Positions 1-9,064 of a stretch of DNA of 64,000 nt are shown here, one piece after another (position 1 is the first letter of the stretch; every line of letters begins with the position of its first letter). The position numbers were made by a program, and so were the translations under genes. Location: positions 377,731 through 441,730 of the forward strand of contig NZ_FOWW01000001.1 of NCBI RefSeq assembly GCF_900115565.1. The letters are read 5' to 3'. The notes beneath the pieces are model-generated. The model did not search any database and was not told the origin of the DNA. It saw only the letters and a program-made list of their open reading frames with translations. The DNA comes from Amycolatopsis arida (lineage in GTDB: Bacteria > Actinomycetota > Actinomycetes > Mycobacteriales > Pseudonocardiaceae).

Positions 1-3000
1 CGCCGCAGAGGACGCGCTCACCGGTTCTGACGAGGCCGTTCGAGCGTTTCTGGACGCCGGACGTCACGTCGCCGCCGAGCACGACAACCGGATCAGGGTG
101 GCTCGGCTGTTGGCCACTGGGGGCCGGGGAGTCAAGGATGCCGCCCAACAGGCGCTCAGTGGACCAGTCGAGGAGCTGCCCGCGTTCCTGGAGTCCGGCT
201 GGCAGGGTCCGTGGGAACACGATCTTCGGGTACGCGTCGCACAGATCCTGGCCGCGGGTGATCGCGGGGTGCGAGAGGCCGCACAGGCGGCTCTGGACGG
301 GACGACCGAAGACCTGTGGCAATTCGTGCAGTTCGGGCAACACCAGGCCCGCGAGCATGACGACCGGGTGAAGGTGGCCCAACTGCTGTCCTCCGGCGGT
401 CCCGAAGTCCAGAAGGCCGCGCAGATCGCCCTGGACGGCACCGTCGAGGACCTGCGGGAGTTCCTCGAGACCGGACAGCACGTGGCCCGAGAACGGGATG
501 AGGAGACCACCACGATCGCCGGTCTGGCCGCGGTCGCCAGGGAGGCGGGGCAACGTGCCGCGGCCGAAACCGAGGCAGCGAAGCAGGCCACCGAGCGAGC
601 TCTGCACGCCGCGCAGCTGGCCAAGGAGGCCGCGCAACGGGCGGCAGCCGAAACCGCCGCCGCCAAGGACAACGCGGCACAGGCCGCCGCTGCGGCCGGA
701 CGCGCGGCGAACGCGGCCGAGCGGGCGGCCCACGCCGCCCAGGATGCCATCAGCGCGGCCAACGCCGCGAACCACGCCGCCCGAGTGGCCGCGAACGCCG
801 CCGCCCGTGCCGCGACCGCCGCGTCGCTGGCCAACCAGGCCGCGTCCCGCGCCTACCGCGCGGCTTCAGCGGCGGCCAACGACGCCTCCCAGGCCGCGGC
901 CGCCCGGCAAGCTGCCGTGGACGCGCGAAACGTGGCAGCCAATGCGCGACGGGCCGCGGAGGCGGCGAAGGCTGTCGTCGATGCCGCCTACGCCGCCAGT
1001 GGTGCCGCTCGCGCCGCTATCAGCGCTAGCGCCAACGCAGCAGCCGCCGGACAGGCGGCACACGAAGCCAGTGGCCATTCCGCCGCGGCCGGGGCTCAGG
1101 CCGAGCGCGCCCGCGTCGCCGCCGCGCGAGCGAACCGGGCGGCCGCCCGGGCGACGCGCGCCGCCAACGCGGCGGATGCGCTCGCGCGAGAAGCGGGGCG
1201 TGCCGCCAACGAGGCACACGCCGCCGCCAACCGGGCGGCGGACAATGCCGAGGCAGCGGCTAGAGCAGCCGACGAGGCCGCCGCGCACGCTGGTGACGCC
1301 GAACGCGCGGCGCAAGCGGCCGCGGCACACGCGGCCGCCGCCAAGCAGGCCGCGGATCAGGCCACGGCAGCCGCCACGCAGGCCCGCGACGTAGAGCAAG
1401 CCGCACGTGCGGCCGAGGCGGAACGACTGGCGACCCAGAAAGAGGAAGCCGTCGAAGTCGCGCAAGAACTCCGCGCCGAGTACGACCGGCTCAAGTCCGA
1501 CATCGCGTGGGACACCGAAGAGGCCGCTCGCCGTGACGAGGAAGCGAACCGGCTGCTCGCCGAAGCGAGGCAACCCGACGCTCCACAGCCAGTAGTGGTG
1601 AGCAACGGCCGGAAGGTCGCCATGCGCGTCCTGACCACCGGGGGCCCGTGGAGCCAGGCCGCCGCCGAGACCACGCTCGCCGGCACCGAAGCGCAGGTCG
1701 TCCAGTTCGTACGGACAGGCCTGGGCCTGGCCACCGAGCAGGATGATCGAGCCCGGGTAGCGCACATCGCCGCGACGGGCGAGCCAGCCGCTCTGCGGGA
1801 GGCCGCCGAAGCAGCCCTGGCCGGCAGCTACGAGCAGGTGCGAGAGTTTCTCCGGACCCAGGACTACGAGGGCCGCGAGCACGACGACCGGATCGCCATC
1901 GCCCAGATTCTCACCAACGCCGGACCGGCCGTCCGGGACGCGGCGAACGCGGCGCTCGACGGCACTCCGGCCGACCAGCGAGAGTTCCTGCGCACCGGGC
2001 AGTACGTCGCCCGCGAGCACGACGAGCGGATCAAGGTTGCCCAGGCGCTCGCGTCCGGAGGTCCCGAGGTCAAGGCCGAGGCCGAGATCGCGCTCGCCGG
2101 ACCACCCGAGATGCTGAGCGAGTTCCTGCGAGTCGGCAAGCACCGCGCCGAGCAGCGTGACCAGGCCACCGCTTCGCACGTCGCCACGGTCCAGCGCTAC
2201 GTCGCCCAGGCAGCCCAGTCGGCGGCCACGGCGAACCAGAATGCCGCGACCGCGGCAGAGAACGCGGCCATCGCCCGGAAGGCCGCCGACGAAGCCGCAC
2301 AACACGCCGAACGCGCCCGACAATCCGCTAACGAGGCCCGCGGCTACGCCGACCAAGCCCGAAACTCCGCGCAGCAGGCTCAGACGTATGCCGAGCGCGC
2401 CGCCGAGTCGGCCCGCCTAGCCCGCACTGCCGCGGCCTCAGCCCGAGAAGACGCCCGCAAGGCTGCCGGTTTCGCCGCACAGGCGGAGACCTCGGCCGCC
2501 CGCGCCCGTGTATACGCCGCACAAGCAGCCGCCCACGCGGCCGCCGCGCGAGCTTCCGCCATCGCGGCCGGGAAGGACGCCGCCGAAGCGGAGCAGGCCG
2601 CGAACGAAGCAATGGAACACTTCCAGCGGAAGGTCAACGAAGAAGCAACTCGACGCAACCAAGATGAAGCGGGTGGCAACCCGACCAGCACTGTTGTCCG
2701 ACAGTACGAGAACGGCACACGTGCACTTTACGTCGAAGGTGAATGCTTCATCAACGGCGTTCCACTCCCCTTCCAGGGCTACGGGCTTCCTCAATGCGAA
2801 CGGCTAGCACACGGCTTCGACGCATGGCTCGCGGACGAGGGAAGTTACTACGACCAGTTCGGCCCTGCGAACCCACACGACCTACCGGCGCTCTACCTAC
2901 GGGCGTACTGCTACTCCGGCACAACTGCGTGCAGCCCGGAGCTTCTGAAGCAGCTCGCTCAGGTCCCTGGAATGGTCCTACCTACCCAGGAACTGGGCGG

Positions 3001-3427
3001 CGGCGGAGCCATATTCAGAAACCTCCTCAAGAAGTCCGAGAGGCTACTGAAGCTAGGAGTTCCAGGAAAGACTAAACTTCTTCCTGGACGGTCGGCGTCA
3101 GCACTGCACGGCTGGTCGGCCAAGACATTACAAATTGGACGTGAAACAGTGGTATTAAACAGAGAAAGAATGACACACATCCTCGAGCGACACCATCCTA
3201 GATACTGGGACGGCTCCTGGAAGGGAAACCAGAGCTTTTTTGGCGGCAGGACATCTATCCAGGAGATAGAAGATGTTATCACACAGGTCGTCAACCAAAA
3301 CTCAAGAAGAATAATCGACGAAGGTGTTCAAGGGACCCTGAAAAATATGGAAGGAACAGTAAATGGGAGAGGTTACACAGTAACCATCGAAAATGGCAAA
3401 ATAGTGATGTTCTATCCGCTACCATGA
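1..3427 (+). CDS. ALF-repeat polymorphic toxin, 3' part (partial)
   Basis: The reading frame is open from base 2, so the true start lies upstream of the window. The visible protein (about 1,140 residues) has ALF-type helical repeats near the N-terminal end (recurring AxxAL-G-FLxxG-AxEHDxR pattern), a long Ala-rich, probably coiled-coil stretch, a second ALF block around bases 1,610-2,160, another Ala-rich stretch to about 2,630, then a non-repetitive tail. The last ~100 residues look like a toxin tip: a HILERHHP motif and a closing YTVTI...FYP strand recall BECR/EndoU-type RNase toxins, but that assignment is only a resemblance. Base composition shifts to AT-rich in the tail, and TTA codons occur at 3128 and 3155. 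The stop overlaps the next start (ATGA). Likely an exported or surface antibacterial toxin; export route not visible. Confidence 0.8.
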   Translation, partial: AAEDALTGSDEAVRAFLDAGRHVAAEHDNRIRVARLLATGGRGVKDAAQQALSGPVEELPAFLESGWQGPWEHDLRVRVAQILAAGDRGVREAAQAALDGTTEDLWQFVQFGQHQAREHDDRVKVAQLLSSGGPEVQKAAQIALDGTVEDLREFLETGQHVARERDEETTTIAGLAAVAREAGQRAAAETEAAKQATERALHAAQLAKEAAQRAAAETAAAKDNAAQAAAAAGRAANAAERAAHAAQDAISAANAANHAARVAANAAARAATAASLANQAASRAYRAASAAANDASQAAAARQAAVDARNVAANARRAAEAAKAVVDAAYAASGAARAAISASANAAAAGQAAHEASGHSAAAGAQAERARVAAARANRAAARATRAANAADALAREAGRAANEAHAAANRAADNAEAAARAADEAAAHAGDAERAAQAAAAHAAAAKQAADQATAAATQARDVEQAARAAEAERLATQKEEAVEVAQELRAEYDRLKSDIAWDTEEAARRDEEANRLLAEARQPDAPQPVVVSNGRKVAMRVLTTGGPWSQAAAETTLAGTEAQVVQFVRTGLGLATEQDDRARVAHIAATGEPAALREAAEAALAGSYEQVREFLRTQDYEGREHDDRIAIAQILTNAGPAVRDAANAALDGTPADQREFLRTGQYVAREHDERIKVAQALASGGPEVKAEAEIALAGPPEMLSEFLRVGKHRAEQRDQATASHVATVQRYVAQAAQSAATANQNAATAAENAAIARKAADEAAQHAERARQSANEARGYADQARNSAQQAQTYAERAAESARLARTAAASAREDARKAAGFAAQAETSAARARVYAAQAAAHAAAARASAIAAGKDAAEAEQAANEAMEHFQRKVNEEATRRNQDEAGGNPTSTVVRQYENGTRALYVEGECFINGVPLPFQGYGLPQCERLAHGFDAWLADEGSYYDQFGPANPHDLPALYLRAYCYSGTTACSPELLKQLAQVPGMVLPTQELGGGGAIFRNLLKKSERLLKLGVPGKTKLLPGRSASALHGWSAKTLQIGRETVVLNRERMTHILERHHPRYWDGSWKGNQSFFGGRTSIQEIEDVITQVVNQNSRRIIDEGVQGTLKNMEGTVNGRGYTVTIENGKIVMFYPLP

Positions 3428-3924
3428 GCAAATTCCAAGCAATCAGCGAACACTATGAAACCATCGAAGTGGAGACCTTTCTTTACTTCACTGAAGGATT
3501 TACCGGAAACTCTGTAAGCTTGGCCGCGTGTCAAGCCCTTCCAGAGGCAGGAAAAACCGAAGAACTCCCTGGATCTCTCGAGCTCGTAATCAACAATAAA
3601 ACCATCCTAGGCAGAAATCTGATAACCGACATAAAAGGCCTTTGGTCAGTGATTGCGGATCTGGTTGCAAGTGCACACAAAGGACAAAGCGGCTCTTCGT
3701 GGTTTACTGACCAGCCCGCGAGAATCTCGTTCGAAGTAGCCAAGGGCGAACGAATTATCGTAACGGTCGAATCTCAGAAAACAAAGAGTGCAATATCCGT
3801 TGAAAGGAGGCAATTAATCCAGACACTACGACAAGCCGGCCTTGATTTTTTCCAAACCCTCGAGCAATTATCTGGCCAAGCCTTTCCTTATCAAATACAA
3901 AAGCTCACGAGCGCTGGGCAGTAA
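3424..3924 (+). CDS. Candidate immunity protein for the upstream toxin
   Basis: A 166-residue soluble protein whose ATG overlaps the toxin stop by 4 bases (ATGA), so it is translationally coupled. No signal peptide, membrane segment or recognised domain is seen. The gene is clearly AT-richer than the rest of the window and uses TTA codons at 3814 and 3868, like the toxin tip just before it. In polymorphic toxin loci the small gene directly after the toxin normally encodes the cognate immunity protein that binds and blocks the C-terminal toxin domain. That role is inferred from position and composition, not from family recognition. Confidence 0.65.
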   Translation: MSKFQAISEHYETIEVETFLYFTEGFTGNSVSLAACQALPEAGKTEELPGSLELVINNKTILGRNLITDIKGLWSVIADLVASAHKGQSGSSWFTDQPARISFEVAKGERIIVTVESQKTKSAISVERRQLIQTLRQAGLDFFQTLEQLSGQAFPYQIQKLTSAGQ

Positions 3925-3962
3925 GTAACGCGGCACAGTTCCGGCGGGGTGGAAACGGCAGG

Positions 3963-4940
3963 TCAGCGGCGGCGGAGGGCGCGGAGTGTGGCGATGAGGG
4001 CCACCAGCACGGCGACGGCGAGAACCGGGGCCAGGCGTTTGGCCGCCGAGGAGCCCGCGTACTGCATGAGGTCGATGGCGTCGGTCTCGGGCTCCGCCGG
4101 TGGGTGATCGGGGACGCCGCGCAGGTGCGAGTGCTGGTCGCGCCTCCGGGTAGGCGCGCCAGCAGGCTCGGCGGCGGCAGTCGGCCCCGCGATGGCACCA
4201 GGCGTGCCGGCCTTGGCTGCCGCCGGCTCGGCTGGCGCCGGTGCTGCGGGCTCGTCCTCCCGGTGGGTCGGCACGGGTTCGGGGGCCGGCGGGGTGTCGG
4301 TGACGGGCACGCCCGCCGCGCCATCGGCGGACGAGGGGGCGGGGTCGGTGGCGGCCTTGGCACGGCGAGCGGCGGCTTCGGCCTCACCGGGTGGAGCCGC
4401 GGGCGTCGCGCGGCGAGCGGTGGCTCCGCCGGCCACGGACGCCTTGGGGCGCTCGCCAGCGGGCTCACCAGTGGAATCGGCGGCGGGCTCGGTGGTGAGC
4501 TTCCTTCCCAGGCAGCCGGCGAAGGTGTCCAGGATCTTGCCGCCCACCTCGGCGATCATGCCGCGGCCGAACTGAGCGGGTCGGCCCGTGACGGTCAGGT
4601 CCGTCGCCACCGACCCACGCGTCGAACCATCCTCGTCGTGGAGGGTGACGGTGACGGTGGCCGACGCCGTGCCGGCGCCGCGGGCGTCCTTGCCCGACGC
4701 CTTGATCACCACCCGCCGCTCCGCCGCGTCCTTGGCCACGAACTCGCCCGACCCCTTGTACACCATCGACACCGGGCCGAGCTTGACCTTCACCGACCCG
4801 CGGAAGGCATCACCCTCCACCGCCGACAGCGTGGCACCCGGCATACACGGCGCCACCCGCTCCGGGTCGACCACCGCCGCCCACACCCGGTCGACCGGCG
4901 CATCGACGGTGAACTCGTGGTCCAGCCGCACCCGCCTCAT
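3963..4940 (-). CDS. coxG: CoxG-like SRPBCC protein with C-terminal membrane anchor
   Basis: 325 residues. The first ~145 residues form a CoxG-type SRPBCC (START-like) domain (FTVDAPVDRVW near the start, then CMPGA). CoxG in CO-oxidising bacteria is implicated in attaching CO dehydrogenase to the membrane. A long Pro/Ala-rich, acidic linker follows, and the protein ends in a hydrophobic helix (about 20 residues) closed by a basic RALRRR tail, which fits a C-terminal membrane anchor. The ATG at 4940 follows a GAGAGGAG stretch; a TTG at 4958 is an alternative. It is the last gene of the minus-strand cox operon, separated from coxM by a hairpin-forming repeat. Confidence 0.8.
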   Translation of the reverse strand: MRRVRLDHEFTVDAPVDRVWAAVVDPERVAPCMPGATLSAVEGDAFRGSVKVKLGPVSMVYKGSGEFVAKDAAERRVVIKASGKDARGAGTASATVTVTLHDEDGSTRGSVATDLTVTGRPAQFGRGMIAEVGGKILDTFAGCLGRKLTTEPAADSTGEPAGERPKASVAGGATARRATPAAPPGEAEAAARRAKAATDPAPSSADGAAGVPVTDTPPAPEPVPTHREDEPAAPAPAEPAAAKAGTPGAIAGPTAAAEPAGAPTRRRDQHSHLRGVPDHPPAEPETDAIDLMQYAGSSAAKRLAPVLAVAVLVALIATLRALRRR

Positions 4941-4963
4941 CTCCTCTCGCTCGGGCAATGCAT

Positions 4964-5016
4964 GCCCTGAAGGCCACCTTCAGGGCAGTGAGCGCCGTGA
5001 AGGTGGCCTTCAGGGC
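4964..5016. repeat. Inverted repeat between coxM and coxG
   Basis: Bases 4964-4982 and 4998-5016 are perfect reverse complements (19 bp) around a 15-base loop. Each arm is also nearly self-palindromic (CCCTGAAGG...CCTTCAGGG). In RNA it would make a strong hairpin in the coxM-coxG gap, without a U-run. It could be an attenuator, a processing site, or a copy of a dispersed intergenic palindrome; the sequence alone does not decide. Confidence 0.75.
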
Positions 5017-5023
5017 GTCCAGG

Positions 5024-5878
5024 TCACGCGCCGACGGCCGCCGTCACGGCGCGGCCGGTCAGCACCCGCGCCAGGTGTCGCCGGTACTCGGCGTCCGCGT
5101 TGCCGTCCACCGCCGGGCTGGTGCCGTCGGCCGCGCGGGCGGCGGCGGCCCGGATCGTCTCCGCCGTCGCCGGCCGGCCGACCAGCTCCTCCTCCACCCC
5201 GCGCGCCCGCACCGGCACCGACCCCATGTTGGTCAGCCCCACCCGGGCCTCCGCGATCGTGTCGCCCTCGACGCGCACGGCGGCCGCCACGGCCACCATC
5301 GCCCACGCCTGCGCCACCCGGTTGAACTTCTCGTAGTGCGCGTGCCACCCGGTGTACTTCGGCACCCGCACCTCCACCAGGATCTCGCCGTCGCGCAACG
5401 CGGTGGTGAACAGGCCCTGGAAGAACTCCGCCGCCGGCACCGTCCGCCGGCCGTCCATCCCGCACACCACCATCTCCGCGTCCAGCGCCAGCGCCGGCGC
5501 GAGCAGGTCGCCCGCCGGGTCAGCGTGCGCCAGCGACCCGCCGAACGTCCCGCGGTGCCGCACCTGCGGGTCGGCCACCGTGTCGGTCGCCCGCGCCAGC
5601 AGCTCGGCGTGCGACGCGACCAGCGGATCACGCTGCACCTCGTAGTGCGTGGTCATCGCGCCGATCACCAGCCGGTCGCCGTCCTCGCGCACCCCGCGCA
5701 GCTCGACGATCCGGCCGAGGTCGACCAGCTTGGTCGGCGCGGCCAACCGCATCCGCAGCACCGGCAGCAGGCTCTGCCCGCCGGCGATCACCTTGGCGTC
5801 CTCGCCGGCGTCGGCGAGCGCCCGCACCGTGTCGTCCACAGTGGTCGGTGCGACGTAATCGAAGGAAGCGGGGATCAC
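5024..5878 (-). CDS. coxM: CO dehydrogenase-type FAD-binding subunit CoxM
   Basis: 284 residues, the usual size of the medium, FAD-binding subunit of molybdenum hydroxylases of the xanthine oxidase/CODH family. The N-terminus opens with [11 protein letters not shown] and has the AGGQSLLP flavin-binding motif at about residue 32; a second flavin motif (TFGGSLAHADP) lies near residue 110. It passes electrons from the Fe-S subunit to FAD and on to an acceptor. The start codon overlaps the coxL stop by 4 bases (ATGA), so coxL and coxM are translationally coupled. Confidence 0.92.
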   Translation of the reverse strand: MIPASFDYVAPTTVDDTVRALADAGEDAKVIAGGQSLLPVLRMRLAAPTKLVDLGRIVELRGVREDGDRLVIGAMTTHYEVQRDPLVASHAELLARATDTVADPQVRHRGTFGGSLAHADPAGDLLAPALALDAEMVVCGMDGRRTVPAAEFFQGLFTTALRDGEILVEVRVPKYTGWHAHYEKFNRVAQAWAMVAVAAAVRVEGDTIAEARVGLTNMGSVPVRARGVEEELVGRPATAETIRAAAARAADGTSPAVDGNADAEYRRHLARVLTGRAVTAAVGA

Positions 5879-8331
5879 CGGGCACCTCCCGAGGTAGCGT
5901 CGATCGAACCAAGGCCACCACCGGCCTCACCGCCGGGGCCACCGGCCGCCGACCGTCCGGTGTGGATCGCCGACCACACGCGCATCGGCGAGCACGGCAT
6001 CTCCACGTCGTTCACCCCGAAGTGGCGCACCGCGTCCACCACGGCGTTCACCACGGCCGGCGTGGACGCGATCGTCCCCGCCTCCCCGACGCCCTTGACG
6101 CCCAGCGGGTTCGACGTCGCCGGCGTCTCGGTGCGCTCGGTGACGAACGGCGGCAGGTCGGCCGCCGACGGCACCAGGTAGTCGGCGAACGTCCCGGTGG
6201 TCAGCGTGCCGCTCTCGTCGAACACCGCCTCCTCGAACAGCGCCTGCGCGATGCCCTGCGCCAGCCCGCCGTGGACCTGGCCCTCGACGATCAGCGGGTT
6301 CACCACCTTGCCGACGTCGTCCACGCACACGTACTGGCGGATCCGCACCCGCCCGGTCTCGGTGTCCACCTCCACCGCGCACAGGTGCGTGCCGTGCGGG
6401 AACGAGAAGTTCTCCGGGTCGAACGTCGCCTCGGCGTCCAGCGACGGCTCCACCCCGTCCGGCAGGTCGTGCGCGGTGAACACCCGCAGCGCCACGTCCT
6501 GGATCGTGGTGAACGCGTCGGTGCCGCGCACGGTGAACCGACCGCCGGTGAACTCGAGGTCGTCCTCGGCGCACTCCAGCATGTGCGCGGCGATCGGCCG
6601 GGCCTTGGCGACCACCTTCTCCGCGGCCTTCACCACGGCGATCCCGCCCACGGTCAGCGACCGCGAGCCGTAGGTGTCCAGGCCCCGGTACGACGACTGG
6701 GTGTCGCCGTGCAGCACCTCGACGTCCTCGAACGGCACACCGAGCTGGTCGGCCACGATCTGACTCCACGCCGTCTCGTGTCCCTGCCCGTGCGGCGACA
6801 CCCCGGTGACCACCTCGACCGTGCCGGTGGGCAGCATCCGGATCGCCGCGTGCTCCCAGCCGCCCGCGCCGTAGGACAGCGAGCCGAGCACCCGCGACGG
6901 CGCCAGCCCGCACATCTCGGTGTAGGTCGACACGCCGATGCCGAGTTGCACCGGGTCGCCGGACTCGCGGCGCTCCCGCTGCTCGGCGCGCAGCCCCTCG
7001 TAGTCGAACAGCTCCCTGGCCCGCGCGGTGGCGGCCTCGTAGTCGCCCGAGTCGTAGGTCAAAGTAGACACCGTGGTGTACGGGAACTCCTCGTGCCGGA
7101 TCCAGTTCCGCTCCCGCAACGCCAACGGATCCATGCCCAGCTCAACGGCCAGCTCGTCCATCATCCGCTCGATCGCGAACGTGGCCTCCGGCCGGCCGGC
7201 GCCGCGGTAGGCGTCGGTGAGCGTGGTGTTGGTGAACACGTTGGTGCAGGCGAAGTGGTACGCCGGGATCTTGTAGATCGCGTTGAACATGAACGCGCCC
7301 AGGATCGGCACGCCCGGCCCGACCAGGCCGAGGTAGGCGCCCATGTCGGCGAGCAGCTCGACCTTCAGCCCGGTGACCTGCCCGTCGCGGGTCGCGGTGA
7401 TCGTGATGTCCTGGATCTGGTCCCGCCCGTGGTGCGCGGCGACCATCGTCTCCGAGCGCGACTCGGTCCACTTCACCGGCCGGCCCAGCTTCCGCGCGAT
7501 GAGCAGCGTCATCAGCTCCTCGGGCAGCACGGCGATCTTGCCACCGAAGCCGCCCCCGACGTCCGGTGCGACCACCCGCAGCTTGTGCTCCGGGATGCCC
7601 AACGTCAGCGCCGTCATCGTCTTGAGGATGTGCGGCACCTGGGTGGCCGACCACAGAGTGAGCTGCGGGCCGGTGGGGTCGACCACGCACGACCGCGGCT
7701 CCATGAACGCCGGCACCAGCCGCTGCTGGCGGAACCGGCGCCGCAGCACGACACCGTCGCCGGAGTCCGCGGCGCGGATCGCCTCCTCGACGTCGCCGCC
7801 GGAGCCGGCCTCGGCCGAGTCGAACACCCACAGCGCGTTGCGGTTGGTGCCCAGCTCCTCGTGCACCAGCGGCGCGTCGTCGGCCAGCGCGTTCTCCAGG
7901 CCGAGCACCACCGGCAGCTCCTCGTAGTCGACGTCGATCGACTCGAGCGCGTCGGCGGCCTCGTACGCGCTGCGGGCCACCACGACCGCCACGCCCTCAC
8001 CGGCGAAGTTGACCCGGTCCGCCGCCAGCACCGGCCGCCGCGGGTGCTTCATGTCCTCGGTGATCGGCCACGCGCACGGCAGCGCGATCGCCCCTTCCGG
8101 GTCGAGGTCGGCCGCGGTGTAGACGGCCACCACGCCGGGCATCTCCCGCGCGGCCGAGGTGTCGATCGAGGTGATCCGCGCGTGCGCCAGCGGGCTGCGC
8201 AGCACGGCCACGTGCAGCATCCCGGGCAGCGCGATGTTGTCGGTCCACCGGGTGCGGCCGGTGATCAGCCGGGCGTCCTCCTTGCGCAGCCGGGCCTTGC
8301 CGACCTCGGGCTCGACGGTGGAGGTCATCAT
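5875..8331 (-). CDS. coxL: Form II CO dehydrogenase-type molybdopterin subunit CoxL
   Basis: 818 residues, the large Mo-MCD-binding subunit. Residues 374-380 read AYRGAGR, the signature of form II (BMS) CoxL-like proteins; the form I CO-oxidising enzymes carry AYxCSFR here. The catalytic base is preserved as Glu750 in GVGEAG. The GGGFGGK and QGHETAW motifs expected for pterin cofactor binding are present. The start overlaps the coxS stop (ATGA), and the 3' end overlaps coxM. True substrate is uncertain: form II enzymes are demonstrably different at the active site and many may oxidise substrates other than CO. Confidence 0.92.
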   Translation of the reverse strand: MMTSTVEPEVGKARLRKEDARLITGRTRWTDNIALPGMLHVAVLRSPLAHARITSIDTSAAREMPGVVAVYTAADLDPEGAIALPCAWPITEDMKHPRRPVLAADRVNFAGEGVAVVVARSAYEAADALESIDVDYEELPVVLGLENALADDAPLVHEELGTNRNALWVFDSAEAGSGGDVEEAIRAADSGDGVVLRRRFRQQRLVPAFMEPRSCVVDPTGPQLTLWSATQVPHILKTMTALTLGIPEHKLRVVAPDVGGGFGGKIAVLPEELMTLLIARKLGRPVKWTESRSETMVAAHHGRDQIQDITITATRDGQVTGLKVELLADMGAYLGLVGPGVPILGAFMFNAIYKIPAYHFACTNVFTNTTLTDAYRGAGRPEATFAIERMMDELAVELGMDPLALRERNWIRHEEFPYTTVSTLTYDSGDYEAATARARELFDYEGLRAEQRERRESGDPVQLGIGVSTYTEMCGLAPSRVLGSLSYGAGGWEHAAIRMLPTGTVEVVTGVSPHGQGHETAWSQIVADQLGVPFEDVEVLHGDTQSSYRGLDTYGSRSLTVGGIAVVKAAEKVVAKARPIAAHMLECAEDDLEFTGGRFTVRGTDAFTTIQDVALRVFTAHDLPDGVEPSLDAEATFDPENFSFPHGTHLCAVEVDTETGRVRIRQYVCVDDVGKVVNPLIVEGQVHGGLAQGIAQALFEEAVFDESGTLTTGTFADYLVPSAADLPPFVTERTETPATSNPLGVKGVGEAGTIASTPAVVNAVVDAVRHFGVNDVEMPCSPMRVWSAIHTGRSAAGGPGGEAGGGLGSIDATSGGAR

Positions 8332-8882
8332 TCACCACCCCCGCCGACGTGCGTGGCGGTGCGCCGGGTGGTGGTCTCGGCGGTCTCGTCGGCCACCTGC
8401 TCGGCCTCGGGGCCGGCGCCCGGCCGCATGTGCTCGGCGGCGTCGCGGACCGCGCGCACGATGTTCTGGTAGCCGGTGCAGCGGCACAGGTTGCCTTCCA
8501 GGCCCTCGCGGACGGCCTGCTCGTCCGGGGCGGGGTTGTCGGCCAGGAGGTCGAGCGACTGCATGATCATGCCGGGGGTGCAGAAGCCGCACTGCAGCGC
8601 GTGGTTGTCGTGGAACGCCTGCTGGATCGGGTGCAGCCGGCCGTCACGAGCGAGGCCCTCGATCGTGGTGACATCGCAGCCGTCGGCCTGCACGGCGAGC
8701 ACCGAGCAGGACTTCACGCTGTGGCCGCCGAGGTGGACGGTGCACGACCCGCAGTTGCTGGTGTCGCAGCCGACCACGGTGCCGACCTTGCCGAGCCGGT
8801 CACGCAGGTAGTGCACCAGCAGCAGGCGAGGCTCGACATCGTCCGTGTAGGTGGTGCCGTCGACGGTGACGGTGATGCGCAT
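8328..8882 (-). CDS. coxS: CO dehydrogenase-type 2Fe-2S subunit CoxS
   Basis: 184 residues, small iron-sulfur subunit. The N-terminal plant-ferredoxin-type cluster motif is CxxxxCGxC ([11 protein letters not shown]) with a further Cys at about residue 59; the C-terminal all-helical cluster motif is CGFCTPG then CRCTGY. It carries electrons from the molybdenum site to FAD. First gene of the operon coxS-coxL-coxM-coxG, each of the first three overlapping by 4 bases. The C-terminus runs about 20 residues past the usual end and is Thr/Glu-rich. Confidence 0.93.
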   Translation of the reverse strand: MRITVTVDGTTYTDDVEPRLLLVHYLRDRLGKVGTVVGCDTSNCGSCTVHLGGHSVKSCSVLAVQADGCDVTTIEGLARDGRLHPIQQAFHDNHALQCGFCTPGMIMQSLDLLADNPAPDEQAVREGLEGNLCRCTGYQNIVRAVRDAAEHMRPGAGPEAEQVADETAETTTRRTATHVGGGGE

Positions 8883-9064
8883 GGCGCCTCCAGTGGCGGG
8901 TGGCGGTGACCGGGCTCACATTGCAGCGTGCTACTTTGGGGGGTTCGGGACAAGTCCCCCGACGGGATTGCTGCCTCGGCAACACCGGATCGGACGTGCT
9001 GCCTTGGGGTGGCTACCGGCCGGTTCTGCGGCACTCGCCAGCCTCGCGGCCTACGTTGCGATCC

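Noticed and set aside
866-2356. Long minus-strand reading frame opposite the toxin gene
   Set aside because: It is the mirror of a very GC-rich, Ala-repeat coding strand; Gly/Arg-rich composition and no recognisable domain.
5848-8472. Long plus-strand frame opposite coxL
   Set aside because: Pure antisense shadow of a high-GC gene; His/Arg/Val-rich and without motifs, while the minus strand encodes coxL with all signatures.
8947-8958. GGGACaaGTCCC as a firm operator
   Set aside because: A 5-bp inverted repeat is too short to claim in GC-rich DNA; only mentioned in the regulator entry.
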